A stretch of DNA of 14,058 nt from Prevotella sp. (GTDB lineage Bacteria; Bacillota; Clostridia; Oscillospirales; Ruminococcaceae): assembly GCA_023663025.1 (NCBI GenBank), contig JAMPIC010000040.1, positions 1 to 14,058 on the forward strand, given 5' to 3'. Positions 1 to 5,438 of the stretch are shown here, one piece after another. Made by a program: the position numbers and the translations under genes. Under the pieces are notes generated by a model that ran no database searches, was not told where the DNA came from, and was given only the letters and a program-made list of their open reading frames with translations. The number at the start of each line of letters is the position of its first letter. The stretch's first letter is position 1.

Positions 1-25
1 GGAAACCCAACACAATTTTGTCGCG

Positions 26-128
26 TTGAAAACAGTCCACCGGACTGTTTTCAAGGGATATTTTGTTTGCACATAACAAAGGGGGAGCGGTCGTGTCCGC
101 TCCCCCTCGGAATGGCTGTCGCCATTCC
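26..128. repeat. Cluster of three perfect hairpins in intergenic DNA
   Basis: Three consecutive inverted repeats sit in gene-free DNA. The first has a 13-bp perfect stem (26-38 with 42-54, loop ACC; arm TTGAAAACAGTCC). The second has a 10-bp GC-rich stem (81-90 with 97-106, arm GGGGGAGCGG). The third has an 8-bp stem (109-116 with 121-128, arm GGAATGGC, loop TGTC). None is followed by a clean T-run, so they are not textbook terminators, though the first precedes a T-rich stretch at 60-67 and could end transcription from a gene to the left of the window. They run directly into the structured repeat at 136-292 and may be part of the same larger unit. The base pairing is read directly; any function is unknown. 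Confidence 0.7.
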
Positions 129-135
129 TCACCCC

Positions 136-292
136 TTTCACCGTTTGGAACGAAAGGGATTTCACTCCCTGCGGGGAGCGACCAAAGGGCTCTGCCCTTT
201 GGAAACTCGCAGCCTTGAAAGGCTGGCGAACTTTTTAGTCGCGGCTCCGCCGCGTGATGCGCTGTCGTTTTGTTTTGCGCTAAACAACAATT
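136..292 (+). repeat. Structured interspersed repeat, left copy
   Basis: About 157 bp that matches, in inverted orientation, the sequence at 13905-14058 at the other edge of the window. It is a chain of short hairpins: CCCTTTC/GAAAGGG (133-139 with 152-158), CTCCC/GGGAG (165-169 with 174-178), CCAAAGGGC/GCCCTTTGG (182-190 with 194-202), AGCC/GGCT around 211-224, and GCGGC/GCCGC (241-245 with 249-253). It ends in TAAACAACAATT (281-292). Loops and several stem bases differ between the two copies while the pairing is kept, for example loop TCT against GGC in the CCAAAGGGC hairpin. It has no credible protein-coding content. It is best described as a MITE-like or REP-like intergenic family, or a repeated structured RNA; the sequence does not say which. 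Confidence 0.75.
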
Positions 293-421
293 CCCCGCCT
301 TCTTGACAGCGAGAAATAATCCCAAGAATTTCGTTCATAAAAAGTTTACAAAAATATTTTCCTCTTTTGAAAAAAATAACGCCTCTCGGTTGTATTATTT
401 TCAGAAGATAATATTATTTCC

Positions 422-443
422 GCGCGGACGTCCCCGTCCGCGC
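422..443 (+). promoter_or_regulatory. 5'-UTR hairpin just upstream of the sigma factor RBS
   Basis: GCGCGGACG (422-430) pairs perfectly with CGTCCGCGC (435-443) around the loop TCCC. The 9-bp GC-rich stem ends five bases before the GGGGGA Shine-Dalgarno of the sigma factor gene (448-453). It stands out from the AT-rich DNA around it (293-421), in which I see no convincing promoter; TTGACA at 303-308 has no good -10 partner, and TTGAAA at 367-372 with TTGTAT at 390-395 is only a weak candidate. The hairpin could stabilise the mRNA, block readthrough from the left, or affect translation start. Its role is inference. Confidence 0.45.
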
Positions 444-459
444 CATTGGGGGAAATCAG

Positions 460-975
460 ATGTATTCCGAAACAGCTGCCGAATACGGAACTGACAGCTA
501 TATCCGCTATATCCTGGATACATATTCTCAAACGCTGATACGCCTTTGTTACACCTATGTGCATAACATCTGCGACGCCGAGGATATTACTCAGGACGTA
601 TTTGTCGCGCTTCTGAAACGAGGGAGACCCTTCGACAGTCCCGAACACGAAAAAGCGTGGCTGCTCCGAACGGCTGTGAACAAAAGCAAAAATCACCTTA
701 AATCGGGCTGGATAAAGCGTACCGTTCCGCTGGAGGACAGCGACAGCTCCGAAGCCGATCCCGATATGGCGGAGAAAAATCAGGTAATGGAAGCGGTGCT
801 GTCGCTTCCCGAAAAGTACCGCACCGTCATTCACCTGTTTTACTACAACGGATATTCCATAAACGAAATATCCGCGATCGTAGGCAAAAAACCCGCGACC
901 GTGGGCACGCTTCTCGCGCGGGGACGCAATCTTCTCAAAGAAATGATGATTGGAGGTTTTGATGAAGATGAGTAA
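460..975 (+). CDS. ECF-type RNA polymerase sigma factor (sigma-70 family)
   Basis: A 171-residue protein of typical ECF size that should direct core RNA polymerase to a small set of promoters. Region 2 spans about residues 17-83, with the pattern DAEDITQDVFVALL (39-52) and KAWLLRTAVNKSKNHLKS typical of the -10-binding and core-binding helices. Region 4 spans about 108-161, with LPEKYRTVIHLFYYNGYSI followed by the helix-turn-helix EISAIVGKKPATVGTLLARG. A short acidic linker joins them and region 3 is absent. The ATG at 460 has a GGGGGA Shine-Dalgarno six bases upstream. Its 3' end overlaps the next gene by 14 bp, which implies translational coupling and the usual sigma/anti-sigma arrangement. 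The target regulon cannot be read from this window. Confidence 0.93.
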   Translation: MYSETAAEYGTDSYIRYILDTYSQTLIRLCYTYVHNICDAEDITQDVFVALLKRGRPFDSPEHEKAWLLRTAVNKSKNHLKSGWIKRTVPLEDSDSSEADPDMAEKNQVMEAVLSLPEKYRTVIHLFYYNGYSINEISAIVGKKPATVGTLLARGRNLLKEMMIGGFDEDE

Positions 976-1945
976 ATCAATAAAGGACTACAAGGACGCC
1001 ATGGACAGCATCAAAATCTCCGACAGCTTCTATAAGCGAACGGAATCGCTTCTTACCGAGCTTCCCGAAATAGAGATAGGCAAAAAACCCGTGATGTCTG
1101 CGGGAAAAGTGACAGCCGCGCTTTCGGCGGCGGCAGCCTGTCTGCTCGTCGTATTCGGCGTGAAATTCGCTGTTGAAAGGGACGGGAACATAACTGCCGT
1201 GACGGAGATAACGGAAGTCACGGAAATAACGGAAGTTACCGAGACAGCTCCTCCCATAATAGACGTCCTTTCCGAGACGGAACAGGACGGCATAGCCGAA
1301 GTCGCCGCCGACGGGGCGGATATCCAGGTTCACTCCGACAACGATAACGCGGAGACAACCGTTCCCGCACCTCAGAGCCAAACTCAAACCCCGCCTGCCG
1401 CAAAGACGACCGCCGCTCCCGCAGCGCAGGGAAATTCCAAGACGGGCGGCGGAAACGAAGCCGCTTCCCCAAAAACCCCGGAGACCTCCGTTCCCGAAAA
1501 TGCAGCGGATACCTCCGCCTCGGAAACCGTACCGCTTCTCAGGGATATAAGCTACGAACACGTTACCGTTGAGATTACCCCCTATTTCGATATGGGTAAT
1601 ATCAAATCGGGAGAAAATCCCGTCACCAAAAAAGGCGGGGACTGCCAGCCCATAATCGAGTTCATAGCGGGACTTACCGAGACTTCCCGCGAAATAGGGA
1701 ACTATTCGTTCACATCGCTTTTCTCTCTGCAAATAGCGGACGAAAGCACGGGAGTGACTTTCTACAGCATTTACGTTACCGACCTTAACGCCGTTGTTAT
1801 AACGAGACACGGCGCGAACGGACAGGTGCGTGAGACCTACGCGGCGAACAGCTCCGACTACGAAGCTTTGAAGCATATACTTTTCCTGCAGTTCGGCGCG
1901 GAGGACGAGTATGAGTTGTTTTCAAGCCTTATAAGCGGGAAATAA
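962..1945 (+). CDS. Single-pass membrane protein, probable anti-sigma factor
   Basis: A 327-residue protein starting at ATG 962. GGAGG at 952-956 lies five bases upstream, which favours this start over a TTG at 950 that overlaps the Shine-Dalgarno. The cytoplasmic N-terminus (1-46) is charged and helical (SIKDYKDAMDSIKISDSFYKR). One membrane segment follows at about 50-70 (AALSAAAACLLVVFGVKF). A long low-complexity extracytoplasmic linker (about 75-195) is rich in Thr, Glu, Ala and Pro and begins with a VTEITE repeat. A folded C-terminal part covers about 200-327. I do not recognise a named family for the C-terminal domain. The anti-sigma role is inferred from the topology, the short cytoplasmic domain and the 14-bp overlap with the sigma factor gene; no zinc-binding HXXXCXXC motif is visible. 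A linker of this kind would suit a cell-wall-spanning sensor. Confidence 0.75.
   Translation: MKMSKSIKDYKDAMDSIKISDSFYKRTESLLTELPEIEIGKKPVMSAGKVTAALSAAAACLLVVFGVKFAVERDGNITAVTEITEVTEITEVTETAPPIIDVLSETEQDGIAEVAADGADIQVHSDNDNAETTVPAPQSQTQTPPAAKTTAAPAAQGNSKTGGGNEAASPKTPETSVPENAADTSASETVPLLRDISYEHVTVEITPYFDMGNIKSGENPVTKKGGDCQPIIEFIAGLTETSREIGNYSFTSLFSLQIADESTGVTFYSIYVTDLNAVVITRHGANGQVRETYAANSSDYEALKHILFLQFGAEDEYELFSSLISGK
1199..1234 (+). repeat. In-frame 18-bp tandem duplication in the anti-sigma linker
   Basis: Two near-identical 18-bp units (1199-1216 and 1217-1234) differ at two bases, followed by a partial third unit (GTTACCGAG). Each encodes VTEITE, at residues 80-91 just outside the membrane segment. 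As a multiple of three, the copy number could change linker length without frameshift. Confidence 0.8.
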
Positions 1946-1950
1946 TGTCA

Positions 1951-2059
1951 GGCGAAGCTTCGGCTCGCCAAAAGCGCATATTTTCCGGCGCACGAACAAA
2001 CTGCGGCGCATCACATCGGCGAAGCCTTGTGATGCGCTTTCGTTTGTTTTGCGGTTTTT
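1951..2059 (+). terminator. Hairpin pair and rho-independent terminator after the anti-sigma gene
   Basis: A small hairpin lies six bases after the stop codon (1951-1969: GGCG-A-AGC, loop TTCG, GCT-CGCC). A much longer interrupted hairpin follows (1989-2053). Its core is GCGCATCACA (2006-2015) with TGTGATGCGC (2028-2037), extended by AACAAAC (1995-2001) with GTTTGTT (2042-2048) and CGCA (1989-1992) with TGCG (2050-2053). TTTTT at 2055-2059 and AATTTT further on supply the U-rich tail. It should end the sigma/anti-sigma transcript and insulate the metY promoter at 2150. The right arm and tail resemble the end of the repeat at 136-292. Confidence 0.75.
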
Positions 2060-2149
2060 ACAATTTTGTATGATATTAACATAAAACTGCAATGAATATT
2101 GTAATATCACACAAAATATTTAATTCCTACTAAAATTATAAGAAATCGC

Positions 2150-2178
2150 TTGACAAACCTCGGAACAGGTTGTATAAT
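2150..2178 (+). promoter_or_regulatory. Consensus sigma-A promoter for metY with an inverted repeat in the spacer
   Basis: TTGACA (2150-2155) and TATAAT (2173-2178) are separated by exactly 17 bp, a perfect match to the housekeeping consensus. The spacer holds the inverted repeat AACCT-N6-AGGTT (2156-2160 and 2167-2171), filling nearly all the space between the two hexamers. A repressor bound there would block polymerase, so it is a reasonable operator candidate. A second short inverted repeat, ACATA/TATGT (2192-2196 and 2206-2210), lies just past the expected transcription start near 2185. The promoter is well supported; the operator is inference. Confidence 0.85.
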
Positions 2179-2229
2179 AATATCATACCAAACATACCGA
2201 TTTGATATGTAATGAAAGGACGATTCTTT

Positions 2230-2277
2230 ATGAAACTCTTATCCAAACGAATGCGCCGCTTGCTTTCCGCCCAATAA
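2230..2277 (+). CDS. Possible 15-residue leader peptide upstream of metY
   Basis: A short reading frame, MKLLSKRMRRLLSAQ, lies between the metY promoter and metY. Its ATG at 2230 has a good Shine-Dalgarno, GAAAGGA (2214-2220), nine bases upstream; an in-frame ATG at 2212 lacks one. The stop TAA is 33 bp before the metY ATG. The peptide is basic and hydrophobic, with Lys/Arg at 2, 6, 7, 9 and 10, and has no cysteine and no run of one amino acid. Short arginine-containing leader peptides ahead of sulfur-assimilation genes are known in Actinobacteria; whether this one is related is unknown. It could be a regulatory upstream frame, a translational coupler, or a chance frame. Only the start signal and the position support it. 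Confidence 0.5.
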   Translation: MKLLSKRMRRLLSAQ

Positions 2278-2310
2278 TAACAAAAATTTACATATAAGGA
2301 GAAATTTATC

Positions 2311-3612
2311 ATGAGCGAACTTAACGAAAGAAATCTCAAATTTGAAACCAAGCAGCTTCACATAGGTCAGGAGACCGCAGACCCCGTCACCGACGCGAGA
2401 GCCGTTCCCATCTACGCAACGTCCTCTTACGTTTTCCATAACTCGGAGCACGCCGCCGCACGGTTCAATCTCACCGACGCGGGCAATATCTACGGCAGGC
2501 TCACCAATCCCACCCAGGACGTTTTCGAGCGCAGAATAGCCGCTCTCGAGGGCGGAGTTGCCGCTCTTGCTGTCGCTTCGGGCGCGGCGGCGATAGCCTA
2601 CACTATCCAGAACCTTGCGGGCGCGGGAGACCACATCGTCGCCGCAAAGACCATTTACGGCGGCACTTACAATCTTCTCGCCCACACGCTTCCGCAGTAC
2701 GGCATCACCACCACCTTTGCCGATCCCGACGAGGACGGCGCATTTGAAAATGCGGTACGGGACAACACCAAAGCGATTTTCATTGAGACCTTGGGCAACC
2801 CCAATTCCAACATCATCGACATCGAAAAGATCGCGGAAATCGCCCACAAGCACAAAATTCCCCTCGTTATCGACAACACTTTCGCCACACCCTATCTGGT
2901 TCGTCCCATCGAGTACGGCGCGGACATCGTTGTTCACTCCGCGACAAAATTTATCGGCGGACACGGCACTGCTATCGGCGGCGTGATCGTGGACAGCGGC
3001 AAATTCGACTGGGAGGCAAGCGGAAAGTTCCCCTCGCTGACCGAGCCTAACCCCAGCTACCACGGAATAAGCTTCACCAAAGCTGTGGGAGCGGCGGCGT
3101 TCGTCACAAAAATACGCGCTATCCTGCTCAGGGACACCGGCGCGACCCTTTCGCCGTTCCATGCGTTTATTTTCCTTCAAGGGCTGGAGACCCTTTCCCT
3201 GCGCGTTGAACGCCACGCGGAAAACGCCGTTAAGGTTGTGGAATATCTTTCCAAACACCCGCAGGTTGAGAACGTGAACCACCCGTCCCTTGCCGCAGGG
3301 GAGCAGAAACGGCTGTACGACAAGTATTTCCCCAACGGCGGCGGCTCGATCTTCACCTTTGAGATAAAGGGCACGGAGAGCGACGCAAAGAAGTTCATCG
3401 ACAGTTTAAAGGTGTTCTCACTGCTGGCGAACGTTGCGGACGTAAAGTCGCTTGCCATTCACCCCGCTTCAACAACGCACTCGCAGCTCACCGCCGAGGA
3501 ACTTGCGGAACAGGGTATCAAACCCAATACCGTAAGGCTTTCCATCGGTACGGAACATATCGACGACATCATCTTCGATCTCGACGAAGCGTTTAAGGCA
3601 ATAAAAAAATAA
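2311..3612 (+). CDS. metY: O-acetylhomoserine aminocarboxypropyltransferase (O-acetylhomoserine sulfhydrylase)
   Basis: A 433-residue PLP enzyme of the Cys/Met metabolism family. It joins sulfide to O-acetyl-L-homoserine to give homocysteine and acetate, the direct sulfhydrylation route to methionine, in the cytoplasm. Visible signatures are the YGRLTNPTQD segment (61-70), the LEGGVAALAVASGAAAI nucleotide-like loop (79-95), DNTFATPYL (188-196) with the Asp that contacts the PLP ring nitrogen, and SATKFIGGHGTAIGG (210-224) with the Schiff-base lysine at about K213. The length and the long insert after the PLP site (residues 225-265) fit MetY rather than the shorter cystathionine gamma-synthases and lyases of about 380-400 residues. 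The start ATG has AAGGAG (2296-2301) nine bases upstream. It has its own promoter and a possible leader peptide, and appears monocistronic. Confidence 0.93.
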   Translation: MSELNERNLKFETKQLHIGQETADPVTDARAVPIYATSSYVFHNSEHAAARFNLTDAGNIYGRLTNPTQDVFERRIAALEGGVAALAVASGAAAIAYTIQNLAGAGDHIVAAKTIYGGTYNLLAHTLPQYGITTTFADPDEDGAFENAVRDNTKAIFIETLGNPNSNIIDIEKIAEIAHKHKIPLVIDNTFATPYLVRPIEYGADIVVHSATKFIGGHGTAIGGVIVDSGKFDWEASGKFPSLTEPNPSYHGISFTKAVGAAAFVTKIRAILLRDTGATLSPFHAFIFLQGLETLSLRVERHAENAVKVVEYLSKHPQVENVNHPSLAAGEQKRLYDKYFPNGGGSIFTFEIKGTESDAKKFIDSLKVFSLLANVADVKSLAIHPASTTHSQLTAEELAEQGIKPNTVRLSIGTEHIDDIIFDLDEAFKAIKK

Positions 3613-3618
3613 ACCGAA

Positions 3619-3657
3619 AATTTACCCTTATTGACACTGCGTCAATAAGGGTAAATT
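3619..3657. terminator. Perfect 17-bp hairpin between convergent genes
   Basis: AATTTACCCTTATTGAC (3619-3635) is the exact reverse complement of 3641-3657, with loop ACTGC. It begins seven bases after the metY stop. On the + strand there is no T-run after it. On the - strand it is followed by TTTTCGG and then TTTTTTT, so it reads better as a terminator for the convergent DUF1385 gene. A bidirectional role is likely. A smaller inverted repeat, GGTAACG/CGTTACC, lies just to the right (about 3665-3690). Confidence 0.8.
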
Positions 3658-3733
3658 GCTCCCATGGGTAACGATATTTCCGTAACGTTACCTGCCTAAT
3701 CTTACATTTCAAATTTTTGCGTCTTACCTCTAA

Positions 3734-4693
3734 TTACCATTTATCCTCTTCGCCGTCCTTGGGAAGACACGGCTTCAGCGCGGCTATAGCTACCTCTATC
3801 TGCTTGTCGTTGGGTTCTTTCGTGGTGATCCTCTGAAGCCACAGTCCCGGCGCGGAAACTATCTTCGTCAGAACGTTATCAAACCGTCCCGCAAGCTTTA
3901 TGACCTCGTAGGCTGCGGAAGCCTCGGGAATAAGACACAGCATCTGCACCCCGAAACGTATCCACATATTTTCGCGCGGCAGGAAAATTCCCACAATAAC
4001 GCTTATGATAAGCACTATCAGGATAAAGCTCGTTCCGCAGCGGGGGTGAAAACGGGTCTGCTTACGGACGTTCTCCACGGTGAGTTCCTCCCGCGCCTCG
4101 TAGCAGGCGATGGTCTTGTGCTCCGCTCCGTGGTACATAAAGGTGGTCTTGATGCTTCCCATAAAGGAAATCGCGTACATATAACCCACCACCAGCGCAA
4201 GCCGCACAAATCCCTCTATGACGGGACGGGCGCTCTCGGACGCTCCCAGCTTCTCCACAAGGTCGGCGATAAGGATAGGTCCGCCCTTGAAAACTATCAG
4301 CGAAAACGCCAGCGCGATCACCACGGAAATTATCATAATGACGTTCACCAGCTTGTCCCCGAACTTGTCGGTGAGCCACTGCTCGAACTTGCTGAGTTCT
4401 TCCTCTTCCTCGTCCTCGCCTATCTGCTTTTCGGCGGACTTCATTGTACACCGTATGCCCTCGGCAAGACTTGCCACAAAATTTATGCAGCCTCTCACAA
4501 AGGGGGCTTTTCTGTACCATGGCGCGTCCTTGCCGTTTCTGACAGCCCACTGCTCCACGTCGATCTTCCCGTCGGGAAGTCTGCACGCCATTGCCGCCGT
4601 GGTAATGCCCCGCATATAGACCCCCTCGATAAGAGCCTGACCGCCTATTTTTGATTTAAAGCATTCTTTTTTGCAGGAATTTTCTTCGCTCAT
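3734..4693 (-). CDS. DUF1385 family membrane protein (YqhQ-like)
   Basis: A 319-residue protein with the full DUF1385 signature. Near the N-terminus is GGQALIEGVYMRG (17-29). An acidic stretch (92-99) and membrane segments at about 115-140, 162-182 and 222-240 follow. Between the last two lies the conserved HGAEHKTIACYE (188-199) and RFHPRCGTSF (214-223), a His/Glu/Cys-rich patch that suggests a metal site or an active site. The molecular function of the family is not established as far as I know. In many Firmicutes it sits beside prmC and prfA; here it stands alone, convergent with metY. The ATG at 4693 has AAAGGA nine to ten bases upstream. Confidence 0.92.
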   Translation of the reverse strand: MSEENSCKKECFKSKIGGQALIEGVYMRGITTAAMACRLPDGKIDVEQWAVRNGKDAPWYRKAPFVRGCINFVASLAEGIRCTMKSAEKQIGEDEEEEELSKFEQWLTDKFGDKLVNVIMIISVVIALAFSLIVFKGGPILIADLVEKLGASESARPVIEGFVRLALVVGYMYAISFMGSIKTTFMYHGAEHKTIACYEAREELTVENVRKQTRFHPRCGTSFILIVLIISVIVGIFLPRENMWIRFGVQMLCLIPEASAAYEVIKLAGRFDNVLTKIVSAPGLWLQRITTKEPNDKQIEVAIAALKPCLPKDGEEDKW

Positions 4694-4818
4694 TTTGTTA
4701 TTGTATCCTTTCTTTTGGATTTTTCAACTTTTTTATTATGCTTATTTAAAAGCTTGCCGAGCAGGGCGGCTTTTAATTTGCATTTCTTACAGCGATCCTG
4801 CAAAATAATAACCGCATC

Positions 4819-4882
4819 TGTAGGGGACGGTTTTCCCGTCCCGATGTTCAGCAACCGCGGGCGGGGAAACCCCGCCCCTACA
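4819..4882. repeat. 64-bp MITE/REP-like double-hairpin element
   Basis: The ends are a perfect inverted repeat, TGTAGGGG (4819-4826) and CCCCTACA (4875-4882). Inside are two back-to-back GC hairpins: GGGACGG-TTTT-CCCGTCCC (about 4824-4842) and GGGCGGGG-AAA-CCCCGCCC (about 4859-4878). It contrasts sharply with the AT-rich DNA on both sides and encodes nothing. It lies six bases beyond the stop of the 178-residue gene at 4889 and upstream of the DUF1385 gene. It may serve as a transcript 3' end, although no T-run follows on either strand. The terminal repeats suggest a small non-autonomous mobile element; I cannot see a clear target-site duplication. Confidence 0.7.
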
Positions 4883-4888
4883 AAAGCG

Positions 4889-5425
4889 TTATTTTACAGG
4901 TTTGCCGTAAGCGCACTGTTTTTTCAGACGAACAAGCTTGGCTTTTATTCTCATAACGACCTTTGAGTTTGCCATTCGCGCATTGTAACCGCAAAGACCG
5001 TCAATAAATTTTTGGGATTTAGAAATTACTTCGCTGACAAATTCGGAATACCGTACAGTTTCCGTCCATTCCGTTTTGTTTCCGGTTGAATTTTCGACTG
5101 TTAAGTCTGTGTTTCCGTTTTTGTGAAAGCGCAGATAAACGTCCCTGCATTCCGGTTCCGCCGCTGTATATTCTGTTCCGGCATTCAAGGCGGCGCAGGC
5201 TTCAAGCAATTGTTCAAACCAATAGTCAAGCACTGTATCGCCGTAATCCGTTTCCGCCGGCACATCATATATTCCGCCGTACCGTGAACCGTTGGCGGTT
5301 ATCAGGATATCTCCGTAAACTGTTCCGACTGTGTCAAAATAATCCGGTATATCCGGAGAGTAATCATAATACATATCCGATGACAAGCAATTTTCATATA
5401 CGATTTTATATTCAATATTAAACAT
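4889..5425 (-). CDS. Unrecognised 178-residue protein, last gene of the two-component operon
   Basis: A soluble-looking acidic protein without signal peptide or membrane segment. The N-terminal half is rich in Tyr and Asp (for example DMYYDYSPDIPDYFDTVG, 17-34), then GDILITANGSRYGGIYDVPAE (about 38-58). A beta-rich middle follows (VYLRFHKNGNTDLTVEN, about 96-112), and a basic C-terminal helix (RIKAKLVRLKKQ, about 158-169). I do not recognise a family. The ATG at 5425 has GAGGAAAA closely upstream, and only 13 bp separate it from the kinase stop, so it is probably co-transcribed. By eye its sequence is more AT-rich than the neighbouring genes, which may mean a later arrival. It could be a pathway accessory or an unrelated passenger. 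Confidence 0.75.
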   Translation of the reverse strand: MFNIEYKIVYENCLSSDMYYDYSPDIPDYFDTVGTVYGDILITANGSRYGGIYDVPAETDYGDTVLDYWFEQLLEACAALNAGTEYTAAEPECRDVYLRFHKNGNTDLTVENSTGNKTEWTETVRYSEFVSEVISKSQKFIDGLCGYNARMANSKVVMRIKAKLVRLKKQCAYGKPVK

Positions 5426-5438
5426 TATTTTCCTCAGT

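Noticed and set aside
26..260. CRISPR array or tRNA cluster
   Set aside because: The hairpins differ in sequence and spacing, with no regular direct repeats or spacers, and no cloverleaf can be drawn.
67..306. A 79-codon open frame across the left repeat
   Set aside because: It runs through the hairpin repeat, has no Shine-Dalgarno or recognisable protein features, and its sequence is dictated by the palindromes.
2180..2310. SAM riboswitch or T-box ahead of metY
   Set aside because: The leader is only about 125 bases, and I see neither the SAM-I helices nor a T-box motif with terminator.
2239..3282. Long antisense open frame opposite metY
   Set aside because: It is the complement of a clear PLP enzyme gene; its low-complexity Gly/Val/Arg-rich product reflects codon bias of the real gene. 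The long antisense frames opposite the kinase (5487-6629), the regulator (6897-7769), citrate synthase (10284-11129) and the anti-sigma gene (977-1876) are rejected for the same reason.
4747..4773. Small hairpin GCCG/CGGC with nearby T-run upstream of the DUF1385 gene
   Set aside because: The stem is only four base pairs with poor extension, too weak to call as a terminator.
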